Shown: positions 53,012 to 63,878, counted from the first letter of the stretch. The stretch is 64,000 nt of DNA from Porphyromonas sp. (GCA_022772085.1 JALFBN010000003.1:1-64000); one strand, 5' to 3'. A program made the numbers and translations. The notes: a model not told the origin generated them from the letters alone.

Positions 53012-54508
53012 TCAGAAAGGAATAGAGTCACTACTTGTCAGGATAGGGGGGAAGTCTCCCCCTCCAATGCCACTATCTATGGTTACATAGTTGGCTGTAT
53101 CAAAGGGTGCAAACTTGGCGAAATCTCCCTTAAATGCCAATTTGACATCACCGATAGAACCATTACGGTGCTTGGCTATGATAAAGTATCCCATCCCTTT
53201 AGTCGAGGTATTGTCCTCAGGATTGACCTGGATATTGTAAACCTCAGGGCGGTGGATAAAACAAACCATATCGGCATCTTGCTCAATAGCCCCTGACTCA
53301 CGAAGGTCGGATAGCTGAGGACGCTTGCTATTGGCATCTCCTTGTCGAGTCTCAAGAGCACGATTCAACTGAGATAGAGCAATGATAGGAATATCCAATT
53401 CCTTGGCTAGAATCTTTAAAGAGCGTGATATGGTACTTACCTCTTGTTCGCGGTTCCCGAAGTTCATCCCTTGGGCATTCATCAGCTGCAGGTAATCCAC
53501 AATGATAATCTTCACGCCATGCTCACGTACGAGGCGTCTCGCTTTGGTTCTAAACTCAAAGACGGACAAACTCGGGGTATCGTCTATGTACAGAGGCTTA
53601 TCCTGAATGTCTCGAAGTTTCGTATTGAGCTGTGTCCATTCATAGGGCTCCATTTGTCCCGTTTTTAGTTTATCACCAGGTAGTTCACAGACGTTGCTCA
53701 GAAGACGTTTAATGAGTTGTATAGCACTCATTTCTAGGTTGAAAAGGGCTACAGGTATATTGTGATCAATAGCCATGTTTTTCGCCATTGAGAGGACGAA
53801 TGCAGTTTTTCCCATAGCGGGGCGAGCTGCAATGATGATCAAGTCAGAGCGTTGCCATCCCGCCGTAATGCGGTCTATTGCAGAAAATCCGGAGGGAATT
53901 CCACTGATACCACTACCTACGTTACGAGCCTCTTGTATCTCAGAGATTGTCTCCTCTAAGAGCGAATCGGCCCGACGAATCTCTTTTTGAATATTTTGTT
54001 TGGAGAGTTCAAATAGAGATGCCTCAGCCTCTTGCATTTGGGTTTCAGCCTCTATAGAATCTTCGTAAGCCTTGGTCAGTACATTAGAGGCAAAAGAAAT
54101 GAGATTACGTCCTGTAGCCTTTCCGGCAACAATATGGGCATGGTATAACACATTGGCGGAGGCGCCGACACTCGTCGTCAGTTCTGCGATGTAAACCGCA
54201 CCTCCGACTTCCTCCAATAGGTCGGAACGCCTAAGCTCCTCGGTAACTGTAAGCATATCAATCGGCTTTTGACTCACTTCCAATTCCCAGATCACTCTAA
54301 AGATGATCTCGTGAGCCTTGACGTAAAAACTTTCTGGTTTTAGGATAGCTGCAACATCCCCGATAACACCCGGTTCTAGGAGGATAGCTCCTAATACGGC
54401 GCGCTCCAACTCAATGGCTTGAGGAGGGATGTGCCCTTCGAGAGCTGTTACGGCATTTTGACTTGATGCTGTATTACTCTTTCGTCCCTTAGTATCTGAC
54501 TTTGCCAT
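53012..54508 (-). CDS. dnaB: Replicative DNA helicase DnaB
   Basis: Hexameric 5'-3' helicase of the replication fork; 498 aa. The N-terminal domain (IPPQAIELERAVLGAILLEP) interacts with primase; the RecA-type core has Walker A ARPAMGKT and the Walker B strand IIIVDYLQLM, with arginine finger region KHRNGSIGDVKLAF. No intein is seen. It lies 8 bp after lepA. Confidence 0.96.
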   Translation of the reverse strand: MAKSDTKGRKSNTASSQNAVTALEGHIPPQAIELERAVLGAILLEPGVIGDVAAILKPESFYVKAHEIIFRVIWELEVSQKPIDMLTVTEELRRSDLLEEVGGAVYIAELTTSVGASANVLYHAHIVAGKATGRNLISFASNVLTKAYEDSIEAETQMQEAEASLFELSKQNIQKEIRRADSLLEETISEIQEARNVGSGISGIPSGFSAIDRITAGWQRSDLIIIAARPAMGKTAFVLSMAKNMAIDHNIPVALFNLEMSAIQLIKRLLSNVCELPGDKLKTGQMEPYEWTQLNTKLRDIQDKPLYIDDTPSLSVFEFRTKARRLVREHGVKIIIVDYLQLMNAQGMNFGNREQEVSTISRSLKILAKELDIPIIALSQLNRALETRQGDANSKRPQLSDLRESGAIEQDADMVCFIHRPEVYNIQVNPEDNTSTKGMGYFIIAKHRNGSIGDVKLAFKGDFAKFAPFDTANYVTIDSGIGGGDFPPILTSSDSIPF

Positions 54509-54516
54509 CTTGTATC

Positions 54517-56304
54517 TTAATCCAATTTTAGTACTGCCAAAAAAGCCTTTTGAGGAACCTCTACGGTACCGATCTGCTTCATACGCTTTTTACCCTCTTT
54601 CTGCTTCTCCAGCAATTTTCGCTTACGAGAAATATCCCCTCCATAGCACTTAGCCGTAACATCTTTACGAACGGCTTTAATCGTTTCTCGGGCGATAATT
54701 TTTGCTCCAATGGCTGCCTGTATAGCGATATCGAACTGTTGTCTTGGAATCAATTCCTTGAGTTTTTCACACATGCGTCGTCCAAAGGTCACGCTATTAT
54801 CTATGTGCGTCAAGGTCGAGAGGGCATCTACGGGCTCTCCATTGAGGAGAATATCCAATTTTACCAATTTGGATGGACGGAAATCACTGATATGGTAGTC
54901 AAAAGATGCATAGCCTCGAGAGATGCTTTTTAGCTTATCGTAAAAGTCAATTACGATCTCCCCCAAGGGCATATCAAATAGAACTTCTACACGATTACCC
55001 GAGATAAACTCCTGCTTGATAAGTATTCCACGCTTGTCCATACAGAGCGAGATGATCGGACCTATATAGGAGGCTTGAGTAATAATTGTAGCACGGATAT
55101 ATGGCTCATCGATATGTTCGATAAGTGTTGGATCCGGCAATCCTGATGGATTGTGGACCTCGGTCATCCCCCCCTTCTTATCATATACTTTGTAAGATAC
55201 GTTGGGGACTGTTGTAATTACGTTCATATCGAACTCTCGGTCGAGACGATCTTGGATAATTTCCATATGAAGAAGTCCCAAGAAACCGCAACGGAATCCA
55301 AATCCGAGGGCTGCGGAGCTCTCTGGGGTAAAGGTCAGAGAGGCATCGTTTAGCTGGAGCTTTTCCAGCGAAGAGCGCAGGTTTTCAAAGTCTTCATTCT
55401 CAATGGGGTAGACACCTGCGAATACCATCGGCTTTACCTCCTCAAAGCCCTCTATCGCCTCCTTGGCAGGTCGTGCGATATGGGTAATTGTATCACCCAC
55501 ACGTACCTCTTTGCTTGTTTTGATCCCTGATATGATATATCCTACATCCCCGGTCTTAACTTCTTTACGAGGAGCCATATCAAGTTTAAGTACACCTACT
55601 TCGTCAGCCTCATACTCCATACCTGTTGCGATAAACTTGACTTTATCCCCCGTTTTAATAGAACCATTTACCACCTTGTAGTAGGCAATAATGCCCCGGA
55701 ATGGATTGAATACAGAGTCAAAAACAAGACACTGAAGAGGCGCCTCAGGATCTCCAACAGGAGGGGGAACTTGCTGTACAATAGCATGAAGAATATCTTC
55801 TACACCCATCCCTGTTTTACCACTAGCTCGGATGATATTTTCAGCGGTCTCCCCGAGTAGATCTACGATCTGATCTTCGACTTCTTCAGGATTAGCACTT
55901 GCCAAATCGCATTTATTGATAATGGGGATAATGGTAAGATCATTTTCGATTGCCATGTAGAGATTGGAGATCGTTTGTGCTTGAATCCCTTGAGTGGCAT
56001 CGACCACCAACAAAGCACCTTCGCAAGCAGCTATGGAGCGAGAGACCTCATAACTGAAGTCTACGTGTCCCGGAGTATCAATTAGGTTGAGGATATATTT
56101 TTCGCCATTCTCCTCATATTCCATCTGTATAGCATGGCTCTTAATGGTAATTCCTCGTTCGCGTTCGAGGTCCATATTGTCAAGTACCTGAGCTTGTAAA
56201 TCTTTTCCCGATATGGTTTTGGTGTATTCGAGAAGTCGATCTGCAAGAGTACTTTTGCCATGATCAATATGAGCGATAATACAAAAATTGCGAATATTCT
56301 TCAT
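54517..56304 (-). CDS. lepA: Elongation factor 4 (LepA)
   Basis: A 595-aa ribosome-binding GTPase that acts on translation elongation and 30S assembly. G1 [10 protein letters not shown]3 DTPGHVDF and G4 NKCDL are present, followed by EF-G-like domains II, III and V and the LepA-specific C-terminal domain ([20 protein letters not shown]). The length is standard. Confidence 0.96.
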   Translation of the reverse strand: MKNIRNFCIIAHIDHGKSTLADRLLEYTKTISGKDLQAQVLDNMDLERERGITIKSHAIQMEYEENGEKYILNLIDTPGHVDFSYEVSRSIAACEGALLVVDATQGIQAQTISNLYMAIENDLTIIPIINKCDLASANPEEVEDQIVDLLGETAENIIRASGKTGMGVEDILHAIVQQVPPPVGDPEAPLQCLVFDSVFNPFRGIIAYYKVVNGSIKTGDKVKFIATGMEYEADEVGVLKLDMAPRKEVKTGDVGYIISGIKTSKEVRVGDTITHIARPAKEAIEGFEEVKPMVFAGVYPIENEDFENLRSSLEKLQLNDASLTFTPESSAALGFGFRCGFLGLLHMEIIQDRLDREFDMNVITTVPNVSYKVYDKKGGMTEVHNPSGLPDPTLIEHIDEPYIRATIITQASYIGPIISLCMDKRGILIKQEFISGNRVEVLFDMPLGEIVIDFYDKLKSISRGYASFDYHISDFRPSKLVKLDILLNGEPVDALSTLTHIDNSVTFGRRMCEKLKELIPRQQFDIAIQAAIGAKIIARETIKAVRKDVTAKCYGGDISRKRKLLEKQKEGKKRMKQIGTVEVPQKAFLAVLKLD

Positions 56305-56330
56305 TGAATGTACTTGTAGTGTTTTTTGTT

Positions 56331-57467
56331 TTAATGAGCAATCGAATGGGTGATGAGTTGTGCCGTAGTTCGTGCCACGGGATAGCGTCCGAGTTGTTTG
56401 CGGATATGACTATATCCCTCTGATATTTTTTCCTTGGATACGAGTAACCTTTCGATAGCTTGATGTAATTGTTGTGGGGTTACTTGTGCTGAGAGCAGTT
56501 CTTCGATGACAGGAGCTTGAGCTACCAAATTTACCAATGAAAAATAACGAATAGGAAATAATGAAAAGATCCAATTGACCAAAGAGAGACCGATACTTCG
56601 GTAACATACAATTTGGGGAGTCCCGATCAATGCTGTTTCTAACGTGGCTGTCCCGGAAGTTACAAGGGCAAAATCCGCTCCTGCCAAGAGGTCATAAGTA
56701 CGATCAAAAAATACCTGTACGTTATATCCTTGAATCAAAGGCTTATAAAAGTCTAAGTCAAGCCCTGGAGCTCCTGCAATAATACAGGGATAAGTCGGGT
56801 AGTACGTATTTAGGGTCTTGAGCATTAGCGGTAGATTGCTTTTCACCTCACTCTGTCGACTTCCTGGAAGTAGAGCTACATATGGTTGTCCTGAGATGGG
56901 AAGATCTGCTATTCTGTCCTTTATTTCAGCCGTTCCCCATAAGTTCCAATATTTTCCGACGGCATCTACACAAGGATTCCCCACATAGTGTGCATTTACG
57001 CATCTTGATTTCAAGAAGTCTTGTTCAAAAGGGAAGATGCTAAACACCTGTGAACAATACCTCTTGAGATCTGCAACGCGCCCTTTTTTCCACGCCCATA
57101 CTTTCGGAGGGATGTAGTAAAAAAGGGATGCTTTTGCAACTTTCTTATGAACGAACGGTAATATATAGCGGAAGTTAAATCCAGAATAGTCAATAGGAAT
57201 AACAACATCTGGATTAAAATCAATGATCGCCTTTTGCACCTTCATCGCAGCTTTATGTATATCTGCAAGGTGAAGCAATACGGGAAAAAATCCCATGAAT
57301 GCCATGGTGCGATAATGTATGATAGGGATATTACCAGCCTCTTTCGCCATCAGGTCTCCACCCATAAATGAGAATGTAGCACAAGAATCCTCTTGGCGTA
57401 TAGCTCGGATAAGATGTGCCCCATGAAGATCTCCGGAGGCCTCTCCTGCTATCAGGAAATACCGCAT
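56331..57467 (-). CDS. lpxB: Lipid-A-disaccharide synthase LpxB
   Basis: GT-B type glycosyltransferase at the inner membrane that joins UDP-2,3-diacyl-GlcN and lipid X in lipid A synthesis; 378 aa. It starts [18 protein letters not shown], with [14 protein letters not shown] and [10 protein letters not shown], and [13 protein letters not shown] in the C-terminal half, all characteristic. It lies 15 bp after surE. Confidence 0.95.
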   Translation of the reverse strand: MRYFLIAGEASGDLHGAHLIRAIRQEDSCATFSFMGGDLMAKEAGNIPIIHYRTMAFMGFFPVLLHLADIHKAAMKVQKAIIDFNPDVVIPIDYSGFNFRYILPFVHKKVAKASLFYYIPPKVWAWKKGRVADLKRYCSQVFSIFPFEQDFLKSRCVNAHYVGNPCVDAVGKYWNLWGTAEIKDRIADLPISGQPYVALLPGSRQSEVKSNLPLMLKTLNTYYPTYPCIIAGAPGLDLDFYKPLIQGYNVQVFFDRTYDLLAGADFALVTSGTATLETALIGTPQIVCYRSIGLSLVNWIFSLFPIRYFSLVNLVAQAPVIEELLSAQVTPQQLHQAIERLLVSKEKISEGYSHIRKQLGRYPVARTTAQLITHSIAH

Positions 57468-57482
57468 AGCCCTTAAAGAATA

Positions 57483-58268
57483 CTATAAAAGGATTTTCTG
57501 ATCTGAAAAGGATGCTTCCAATTGAGCAAGTGTCGCCCGATCGGTCATATCAATACGGATAGGTGTAAGTGTAGCATAGCCCATCTCCAAAAAATCAAAG
57601 TCGGTATCGGGTGTATCCTCTGTTTTTGTCTGTTTTCCAGCCATCCAGTAGACTGGATTTCCCGATGCATTTGTTCCATGGACAAATTCATCCATAAAAC
57701 GACCAACAGCTTGAGGAGCAATCCTAAGTCCGAGAGGCTTCTCTATAGGGAGGTTTAGGCTGAGTAACGTATGCAAGGGTAGCTCATTGTGCAACATCCA
57801 TCGTACAATTGGTTCTGCATAAGCTATGGCATAACGCATCTCGGCATCCTCTCCATGATCATTTACAGAGATTGCTAAAGAGGGAATCCCTGCAATACAG
57901 CCCTCAATAGCGGCGCCAACAGTGCCCGAATAGATCACACAAATACCATCATTACGACCGTGATTGATCCCCGTTACAACGAGATCGGGACGCTGATTTT
58001 TAGGGAATAGAACATTAAGTGCAAGCTTGACACAATCCGCAGGTGTACCTGAACAACGGTACACTTGATACCCTTCTTCGTCCCTCATTTTAATCAATTT
58101 TAGGGGCAGAGTAGTGGTAATTTGAGACGAAGCTCCCGAACGGGGGCCGTCGGGAGCGACTAGGGTAACATCACCCATCTTACGAAGAAGCTCCGCTAGA
58201 TGGGCGATCCCTGGGGCATGAATCCCATCATCATTGGAAATCAAGAAGTGGGGTCTATGAACGGACAT
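57483..58268 (-). CDS. surE: 5'/3'-nucleotidase SurE
   Basis: Metal-dependent nucleotide phosphatase; 261 aa. The metal site is in the start segment LISNDDGIHAPG, and GINHGRNDGICVIYSGTVGAA is the typical second block. It often adjoins pcm or lpxB; here lpxB follows. Its exact physiological substrate (nucleotides or exopolyphosphate) is not decided by sequence. Confidence 0.94.
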   Translation of the reverse strand: MSVHRPHFLISNDDGIHAPGIAHLAELLRKMGDVTLVAPDGPRSGASSQITTTLPLKLIKMRDEEGYQVYRCSGTPADCVKLALNVLFPKNQRPDLVVTGINHGRNDGICVIYSGTVGAAIEGCIAGIPSLAISVNDHGEDAEMRYAIAYAEPIVRWMLHNELPLHTLLSLNLPIEKPLGLRIAPQAVGRFMDEFVHGTNASGNPVYWMAGKQTKTEDTPDTDFDFLEMGYATLTPIRIDMTDRATLAQLEASFSDQKILL

Positions 58269-58294
58269 TAACGATAAGATTTTGTTATTCTAAG

Positions 58295-58840
58295 TTATTC
58301 CTCCACATCTTCGGGGATGATTTCGTCCAATCGAACCTCATAGCGTAGGGCAGAGTAGGCTGGTACTCCTGAAGTACTTTTGGCACCATAAGCCAAATAC
58401 CATGGGATAATAACCTCTGCATGATCTCCAACAACCATATTTTGCATAGCTATTTGTACTCCAGTAATGGCTTTATTCGTACCTCCTCTATTGAGGGACA
58501 ATCGCAGCCCTTTTTCCTGATCGAAATTACCATCAACAGGAGTCTCTTTAGTAGAGGTTGGGATGAGCAGGTACATTGCATAATGTACAACAACCCGAGA
58601 TGTCTCTATGGGATGTTCCTTTCCTTCTCCTTTTTTGATCCACTTTACAAATACGTAGGGCAAAGATCCATCGGTGGTAACTTTTTTGTATTCGCTATTG
58701 TTTTCATAATCGGAAAACGCCTTTTCATTACGACGTCTCCATTGCTCTGTGGAATCTACCTTACTTTGGCAAGATGTGAAGAGCGTTGCCAAGATGGATA
58801 TCCAAGCAACACAAAAGATCTGTATGTTTTTTTTATTCAT
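58295..58840 (-). CDS. FKBP-type peptidyl-prolyl isomerase lipoprotein
   Basis: A 181-aa predicted lipoprotein (lipobox LFTSC, Cys24) with a C-terminal FKBP domain (about 70-175): VVVHYAMYLL, GVQIAMQNMVVGDHAEVIIPWYLAYG. It resembles GldI, the gliding-associated isomerase, but also many unrelated Bacteroidetes FKBPs, so I give no symbol. It overlaps glyS by 8 bp. Confidence 0.85.
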   Translation of the reverse strand: MNKKNIQIFCVAWISILATLFTSCQSKVDSTEQWRRRNEKAFSDYENNSEYKKVTTDGSLPYVFVKWIKKGEGKEHPIETSRVVVHYAMYLLIPTSTKETPVDGNFDQEKGLRLSLNRGGTNKAITGVQIAMQNMVVGDHAEVIIPWYLAYGAKSTSGVPAYSALRYEVRLDEIIPEDVEE

Positions 58841-60389
58841 GACTGTCTGAAGCTATTTTACGTAAGAGCGTGCTCATATCAACCTTTTCGGCAATCGTTT
58901 TACGGAGTTCTGCGATGGCAACTCGATGTTGCTCCATCGTATCACGTTCGCGAATAGTGACCGTATTATCCTCCATACTTTGGTTGTCAATGGTAATGCA
59001 ATAGGGTGTACCGATCGCATCTTGACGGCGATAACGCTTGCCAATGGAGTCTTTTTCGTCATACTGACACGTGAAGTCAAAACGAAGTTCACGAACAACC
59101 TCTTGAGCCTTTTCGTCAAGACCATCTTTACGAACCAACGGTAGGACGGCTAATTTGATCGGAGCAAGAGCTGCGGGGAGGCGCAAAACTATCCGCATTT
59201 CTCCATTGTCAGTTTGTTCTTCACAATAGGCACCACACATAAGGCTTAGGAAAAGGCGATCCACTCCGATAGAGGTTTCTACGACATAGGGTACATAGCT
59301 CTCTCCTGATTGAGGATCAAAATAGCGAAGTTTTTTACCACTAAACTCCTCATGACGGCTCAAATCGTAGTTGGTACGACTATGAATCCCCTCTACCTCC
59401 TTGAAGCCAAAAGGCATCTCATATTCGATATCTGTAGCTGCATTGGCATAGTGAGCCAACTTTTCGTGGTCGTGGTAACGGTATTTCTGATCGCCCAAGC
59501 CCAAAGACTTATGGAATGCCATACGCGCTTTCTTCCAATACTCAAACCACTTCATTTCCTCACCGGGAGCCACGAAAAACTGCATTTCCATCTGCTCAAA
59601 CTCCCGCATACGGAAGATAAACTGGCGAGCCACAATCTCGTTACGGAAAGCTTTCCCAATTTGAGCAATTCCAAAAGGGAGTTTCATACGTCCTGTCTTC
59701 TGAACATTGAGGTAATTGACAAAAATCCCTTGAGCCGTCTCAGGACGGAGATAGATTTTAGAGGCACCTTCTGCCGTTGATCCCATTTCAGTAGCAAACA
59801 TGAGGTTGAACTGTCTTACCTCAGTCCAATTGCACGTTCCACTAATGGGGCAGACAATCTTCTTGTCTAGTATGATAGACCGAATCGCTTCCAAGTCGTT
59901 ATCATTGAGTGCTTGAGAGAAGTGCTCTAGGGTTTCGTTGTATTCTGTTACATACCCCAGCACTCGGGGATTGGTCTCCCGATAGAGCTTTGCATCAAAA
60001 GATTCCCCGAATCGTTTTGCCGCTTTGGCAATCTCCTTTTCGATCTTTTCTTCGACTTTGGCGAGATAGTCCTCTATGAGAACGTCTGCACGATAGCGCT
60101 TTTTCGAATCCTTGTTATCAATAAGTGGATCATTAAATGCATCTACATGTCCTGAAGCTTGCCAGATCTTAGGGTGCATGAATATGGCAGAATCAATCCC
60201 TACGACATTGTCATGAAGTAGAGTCATACTTTTCCACCAAAGCTCTTTGATGTTATTTTTCAGTTCTACGCCGTACTGACCATAGTCATACACAGCTCCC
60301 AATCCATCGTAAATCTCTGATGAAGGGAATACGAAACCATATTCTTTGCAATGCGATACTATTTTCTTGAAAAGATCTTCTTGAGCCAT
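58833..60389 (-). CDS. glyS: Glycyl-tRNA synthetase, alpha2 type
   Basis: Class II synthetase of the single-chain homodimeric kind; 518 aa. Opening CKEYGFVFPSSEIYDGLGAVYDYG; motif 2 region FRNEIVARQFIFRMREFEQME; GVDRLFLSLM as motif 3; C-terminal anticodon-binding domain from about 400. First gene of an eight-gene, nearly 10 kb operon-like run on the minus strand. Confidence 0.95.
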   Translation of the reverse strand: MAQEDLFKKIVSHCKEYGFVFPSSEIYDGLGAVYDYGQYGVELKNNIKELWWKSMTLLHDNVVGIDSAIFMHPKIWQASGHVDAFNDPLIDNKDSKKRYRADVLIEDYLAKVEEKIEKEIAKAAKRFGESFDAKLYRETNPRVLGYVTEYNETLEHFSQALNDNDLEAIRSIILDKKIVCPISGTCNWTEVRQFNLMFATEMGSTAEGASKIYLRPETAQGIFVNYLNVQKTGRMKLPFGIAQIGKAFRNEIVARQFIFRMREFEQMEMQFFVAPGEEMKWFEYWKKARMAFHKSLGLGDQKYRYHDHEKLAHYANAATDIEYEMPFGFKEVEGIHSRTNYDLSRHEEFSGKKLRYFDPQSGESYVPYVVETSIGVDRLFLSLMCGAYCEEQTDNGEMRIVLRLPAALAPIKLAVLPLVRKDGLDEKAQEVVRELRFDFTCQYDEKDSIGKRYRRQDAIGTPYCITIDNQSMEDNTVTIRERDTMEQHRVAIAELRKTIAEKVDMSTLLRKIASDSHE

Positions 60390-60496
60390 TTTTCTTACGA
60401 TCTATGTTGTATATCTTTCTCAAAACCACCTCCTGTTACAGCAACTAGTGGCAGAGAGCCTCTAGTGACGAGTCTACAATGAGAGCGGTCTCTCCG

Positions 60497-60504
60497 CAAA
60501 AGTA
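60497..60504 (-). promoter_or_regulatory. Probable -7 element for the glyS run
   Basis: TACTTTTG on the minus strand, about 108 bp before the glyS start; no clear -33 TTG. The 60390-60750 spacer holds this, a terminator hairpin and no gene. Confidence 0.5.
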
Positions 60505-60623
60505 ATCATTTTATAGCGTATAAGTGTGTTTTGAGAAAGTGTCTCTGAGTTCGAGAAAAACTACTTGACTATCCCTATTGGGCTTGGGAGGATATGGATA
60601 CGACGCTTTGAAAACTCCAAAAG

Positions 60624-60664
60624 AAAAGCCCCTCTAGGATATCTAAAATCCCAAAGGGGCTTTT
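60624..60664. terminator. Bidirectional terminator after hup
   Basis: AAAAGCCCCT at 60624-60633 pairs perfectly with AGGGGCTTTT at 60655-60664. The A- and T-rich ends allow termination in either direction; hup on the minus strand is the likely client. Confidence 0.8.
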
Positions 60665-60750
60665 AACAGCGAATTCCTCTTTAGTCAATTCTCTTTCGGA
60701 TCAAGAGTGAAATTGAAGCGACCAAAGGGAATTTTCTTCGAATAGAAGAT

Positions 60751-61017
60751 TTACTTCAGATCAAGATTTGCACCGGGTTTGAAGTGAACCACCTTACGTG
60801 CAGCAATTTTAATTGTTTCACCCGTACGAGGATTTTTGCCTTCACGAGCTTTTCTTTCAGATACCGAGAAAGTTCCAAATCCTACGAGAGGAAGTTTGTC
60901 GCCCTTTTCCATCGTTTCTTTTACTACTTCTGTAAAAGCATTTACAGCCTTCTGAGCGTCTACCTTAGTGAGGCCTGCCTTTTCTGCAACTGCAGCGATA
61001 AATTCAGTCTTGTTCAT
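60751..61017 (-). CDS. hup: HU family DNA-binding protein
   Basis: An 88-aa nucleoid protein of standard HU length. It starts NKTEFIAAVAEKAGLTKVDA, has the core GFGTFSVSERKAREGKNPRTGE containing the DNA-inserting NP arm tip, and ends KVVHFKPG. It lies alone with a promoter and terminator. It differs from the longer HU-like protein at 40240. Confidence 0.95.
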   Translation of the reverse strand: MNKTEFIAAVAEKAGLTKVDAQKAVNAFTEVVKETMEKGDKLPLVGFGTFSVSERKAREGKNPRTGETIKIAARKVVHFKPGANLDLK

Positions 61018-61164
61018 TGGGTTTCGTATTAATAATTTCTTAGTTGTACAATGAGTATGCTCTTCGCTTGTTTTTCTCGATTCCTTTCAAACGAATGAGC
61101 CTTCAGTATTGCCTTTTCCCCATCTCTATGGATCTATTAGAGCATTCAGATCTCCTTTCTTTTC

Positions 61165-61172
61165 CAAAAGTA
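61165..61172 (-). promoter_or_regulatory. Probable -7 element for hup
   Basis: TACTTTTG on the minus strand, about 150 bp before the hup start, giving a long leader. No clear -33 element. Confidence 0.45.
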
Positions 61173-61257
61173 ATAATAAATCTGATTCTAACCCCCTTTA
61201 ACCTAGAATTAATTCAAAAAAAGACTCCTTTTTCTGTATTATCTAGCATCAGACTCC

Positions 61258-62181
61258 CTAAAAAGGCATTTCAGAGAGTAGTTTTTCGACAGAGATGTCA
61301 GCATCAATTTTTTGAAAATCTTGTTTCTTAAGCCAAGTTATCTGTTTGCGTGCATATATGCGAGTACTCCGTTTTATCTTCCGTAAAGCCTCCTCCAAGG
61401 TACACAGACCATCAAAGTATTGGAATAATTCTTTATACCCAATCGTATTGAGAGCATTAAGATCTCGATATTCGTAGACAGACCGGGCTTCTTCGATCCA
61501 CCCCTGCTCAATCATTTGATCTGTTCGTTGATTGATTCGTTCATATAGAACCTCTCGGGGACGGGTCAACTCTAAAGGTACGATTGTAAATGGTCGTTGT
61601 TTATGTGGGTTTGTTCGGAAAGAGGATAACTGTTTACCCGTACTATAAAAAAACTCTAGCCCATGAATGATCCGTTTGTGGTTTTTCCGATCCACAACTT
61701 GCAGATAGGCTTCATCTACCTTACTCAATTCTTCAAGGAGAGGAGCAAGGCCCTCCTCTTCATACCGCTTATTAAGAGACTTCCTTATCCCCATATCAAT
61801 ATCGGGCATATCGTCGATACCATGCGTAATGGCATTGATATAGAGCATCGAGCCACCCACAAGTAATACAACGGGATGACTCTCTAATAAATTTTGAATA
61901 AGGGGGATTACTTCACTCTCGTAGCGAGCTACATTGTAAGTATCATGTATAGAAATCGTACCAACCATGTGGTGAGGGATTTCCATGCGCTCGGCCATCG
62001 TTGGAGCAGCCGTACCAATAGGCAGTTCTTTGTAGATCTGTCGAGAGTCTACGGATATGATGGGGGCTGAGAAGTGGCGAGCTAATCCAAAAGAAAGGTT
62101 CGTCTTTCCAACTCCAGTAGGGCCGGTAATTAGAAGAACAATACCTTTTTGAGAAATCGAACTAGTAGATTGAATTATCAC
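61258..62181 (-). CDS. miaA: tRNA dimethylallyltransferase MiaA
   Basis: Adds the isopentenyl group to A37 of UNN-reading tRNAs; about 307 aa. P-loop GPTGVGKTNLSFGLA, then SVDSRQIYKELPIGTAAP and the VGGSMLYINAI segment. The start is uncertain: GTG 62181 gives a normal length and overlaps the previous gene by 20 bp; frames up to 62265 add residues without homology. Confidence 0.92.
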   Translation of the reverse strand: MIIQSTSSISQKGIVLLITGPTGVGKTNLSFGLARHFSAPIISVDSRQIYKELPIGTAAPTMAERMEIPHHMVGTISIHDTYNVARYESEVIPLIQNLLESHPVVLLVGGSMLYINAITHGIDDMPDIDMGIRKSLNKRYEEEGLAPLLEELSKVDEAYLQVVDRKNHKRIIHGLEFFYSTGKQLSSFRTNPHKQRPFTIVPLELTRPREVLYERINQRTDQMIEQGWIEEARSVYEYRDLNALNTIGYKELFQYFDGLCTLEEALRKIKRSTRIYARKQITWLKKQDFQKIDADISVEKLLSEMPF

Positions 62182-62710
62182 TATATAGGTCTTCAGATCC
62201 AAACTCGTCGGAGTAAGAGAGTTCATCTTCGTCCAAAGAAAAGTCAAGAGCTCCCTCCTCTTCAAGAGCTAAATCAGAGGTTTCTGCAAAGATTAGAGCA
62301 TTCATCTCCTCCTCTGATAACATCGGATTAGGAGCTTTTCCTTTGCTTCTTACAATCCTCTTACTATTCTCTGTTTGGGCGCAATCACCAACAAAATTGA
62401 CAAAGAAACAGCGTTCTGCAAGCGAATCAAAAACATAAACCAATTGTACCTCTTCGTTATTAATAATGGACGCGAGATTTGTCCCTTTCATTGTATCTGC
62501 CTTGTTCTCAGCATCTTCATCGTTGGTAATCTCTTTCAAAACATTGTAGTCTTCGTCACACAACAAGAATGAGGTAAAAAGATCCTTTGGATAATCTACT
62601 GATTGCAAAATGAGCAGATGTAGGTCAAAAAGTGTCGCCGTATCCTCAATCTCCAGAAGTCGTTCAAATTCATCGCTCTCGGGAGATAGTAGTAACAATC
62701 TAAAAGCCAT
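62162..62710 (-). CDS. IS1096 TnpR-like (pRiA4b ORF-3) domain protein
   Basis: A 182-aa protein. Residues 1-120 match the small domain named after plasmid pRiA4b ORF-3 and the IS1096 passenger gene: FRLLLLSPESDEFERLLEIE, DLHLLILQSVDY and TSFLLCDEDYN. The rest is very acidic (EEEGALDFSLDEDEL). Despite the name it is a chromosomal gene beside miaA in Bacteroidetes and shows no other transposon parts here. Function unknown. Confidence 0.75.
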   Translation of the reverse strand: MAFRLLLLSPESDEFERLLEIEDTATLFDLHLLILQSVDYPKDLFTSFLLCDEDYNVLKEITNDEDAENKADTMKGTNLASIINNEEVQLVYVFDSLAERCFFVNFVGDCAQTENSKRIVRSKGKAPNPMLSEEEMNALIFAETSDLALEEEGALDFSLDEDELSYSDEFGSEDLYSDNSIY

Positions 62711-62719
62711 TGTGTATTC

Positions 62720-63322
62720 TTAATTACGATGAATCCCAATTAGAGTCATAAATTCTTCACGGGTACGGGCCTCCTCAAAAGCGCCCGTGAAGTCGCTAGT
62801 TGTAGTGAGCGAATTTTGTTTTTCTACTCCGCGCATTTGCATACACATATGTTGAGCCTCAATAACAACAATTGTTCCTAACGGGTTTAACGTATTTTGG
62901 ATACAATCTTTAATTTGCGTTGTGAGTCGTTCTTGGACTTGTAAACGACGGGCAAAAACATCTACGACACGTGGTATTTTGCTTAGTCCCGTAATATATT
63001 TGTTGGGAATGTAACCTATATGAGCTTTGCCAAAAAATGGTAACATATGATGTTCACACATGGAGAAGAAATCGATATCCTTCACGATAACCATCTGCCG
63101 ATATTCCTCTCGAAACATGGCAGATCTGAGGATCTCTTCAGGATCTTCTCGATATCCTTTAGTCAAAAAGCGCAGAGATTTGGCGACCCGCTCGGGGGTC
63201 TTGATCAAGCCCTCACGAGTAGGATCTTCTCCAATCATCTCTAATATACGATACTGAAGCCCTTTCATCTCTTCCATCTCTTCGGGGGATAGTTGAGGGT
63301 CAAATGTGGATTGTTTGTTCAC
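62720..63322 (-). CDS. folE: GTP cyclohydrolase I
   Basis: Zinc enzyme that makes 7,8-dihydroneopterin triphosphate for folate or related pterins; 200 aa. The zinc ligands are Cys89 and His92 (CEHHMLPF) and Cys160 ([10 protein letters not shown]). [19 protein letters not shown] is the typical N-terminal block. The start overlaps the stop of the SPOR gene. Confidence 0.96.
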   Translation of the reverse strand: MNKQSTFDPQLSPEEMEEMKGLQYRILEMIGEDPTREGLIKTPERVAKSLRFLTKGYREDPEEILRSAMFREEYRQMVIVKDIDFFSMCEHHMLPFFGKAHIGYIPNKYITGLSKIPRVVDVFARRLQVQERLTTQIKDCIQNTLNPLGTIVVIEAQHMCMQMRGVEKQNSLTTTSDFTGAFEEARTREEFMTLIGIHRN

Positions 63323-63870
63323 TAGTTTATTACTCTTATGTTATCTTGAACAATATACAACTCAGGAGCAATATCCGGAATAGACCTTTTGAGTTCTTGC
63401 ATTGCTTTCTGAGCTTCTTCTTTTGTTTTGAAATCTCCCACAGACAAGCGCCAAAATGGTGATTTATAGGTCACGTAGCATCCAAGTGTCGGATTTGCAG
63501 CGTTTATTATTTTAGCACGACGGTAAGCCTCTTGCTTGGACTTGGCCAAATTTCCCGTATAGGCTTGTATACGATAGCCTTGCTGACTGCGTGCTGTGCG
63601 CGTGCTCTCCCCTCTCCCCTCTCCATGACTTGTCTGCTTTTGTGTGGTAGAGCCGACAAGCCTTTTGATATCATCTGGTTGGGAGAGTTCGATATGTCCG
63701 GTGCCATTCCCTTTTTGAGCCAATGCCTCAAAAATATCATTGATGTTGTATTCCTTTGCTGATTGGGCATGGGCACGTTGTGGGTACCAACCTAGGAGCA
63801 AAAGGAATACCAAAGCCACCCCTTTTAGGAAGTTGCGGCATTTGGTATTTTTATGGATTTGATGCGACAC
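63322..63870 (-). CDS. SPOR domain-containing exported protein
   Basis: A 182-aa protein with a signal peptide ([22 protein letters not shown], about residues 14-35). The C-terminal SPOR domain (about 105-178, with [18 protein letters not shown] and [19 protein letters not shown]) binds glycan strands stripped of peptides, usually at the septum. It starts at GTG, 8 bp after the tpiA stop, and its last base is shared with folE's first. Confidence 0.82.
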   Translation of the reverse strand: MSHQIHKNTKCRNFLKGVALVFLLLLGWYPQRAHAQSAKEYNINDIFEALAQKGNGTGHIELSQPDDIKRLVGSTTQKQTSHGEGRGESTRTARSQQGYRIQAYTGNLAKSKQEAYRRAKIINAANPTLGCYVTYKSPFWRLSVGDFKTKEEAQKAMQELKRSIPDIAPELYIVQDNIRVIN

Positions 63871-63878
63871 GTTCTTTC

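Noticed and set aside
62162..62710. A second mobile element, suggested by the IS1096 TnpR-like domain
   Set aside because: No transposase, terminal repeats or resolvase motifs are nearby; the domain is found in ordinary chromosomal genes of this group.
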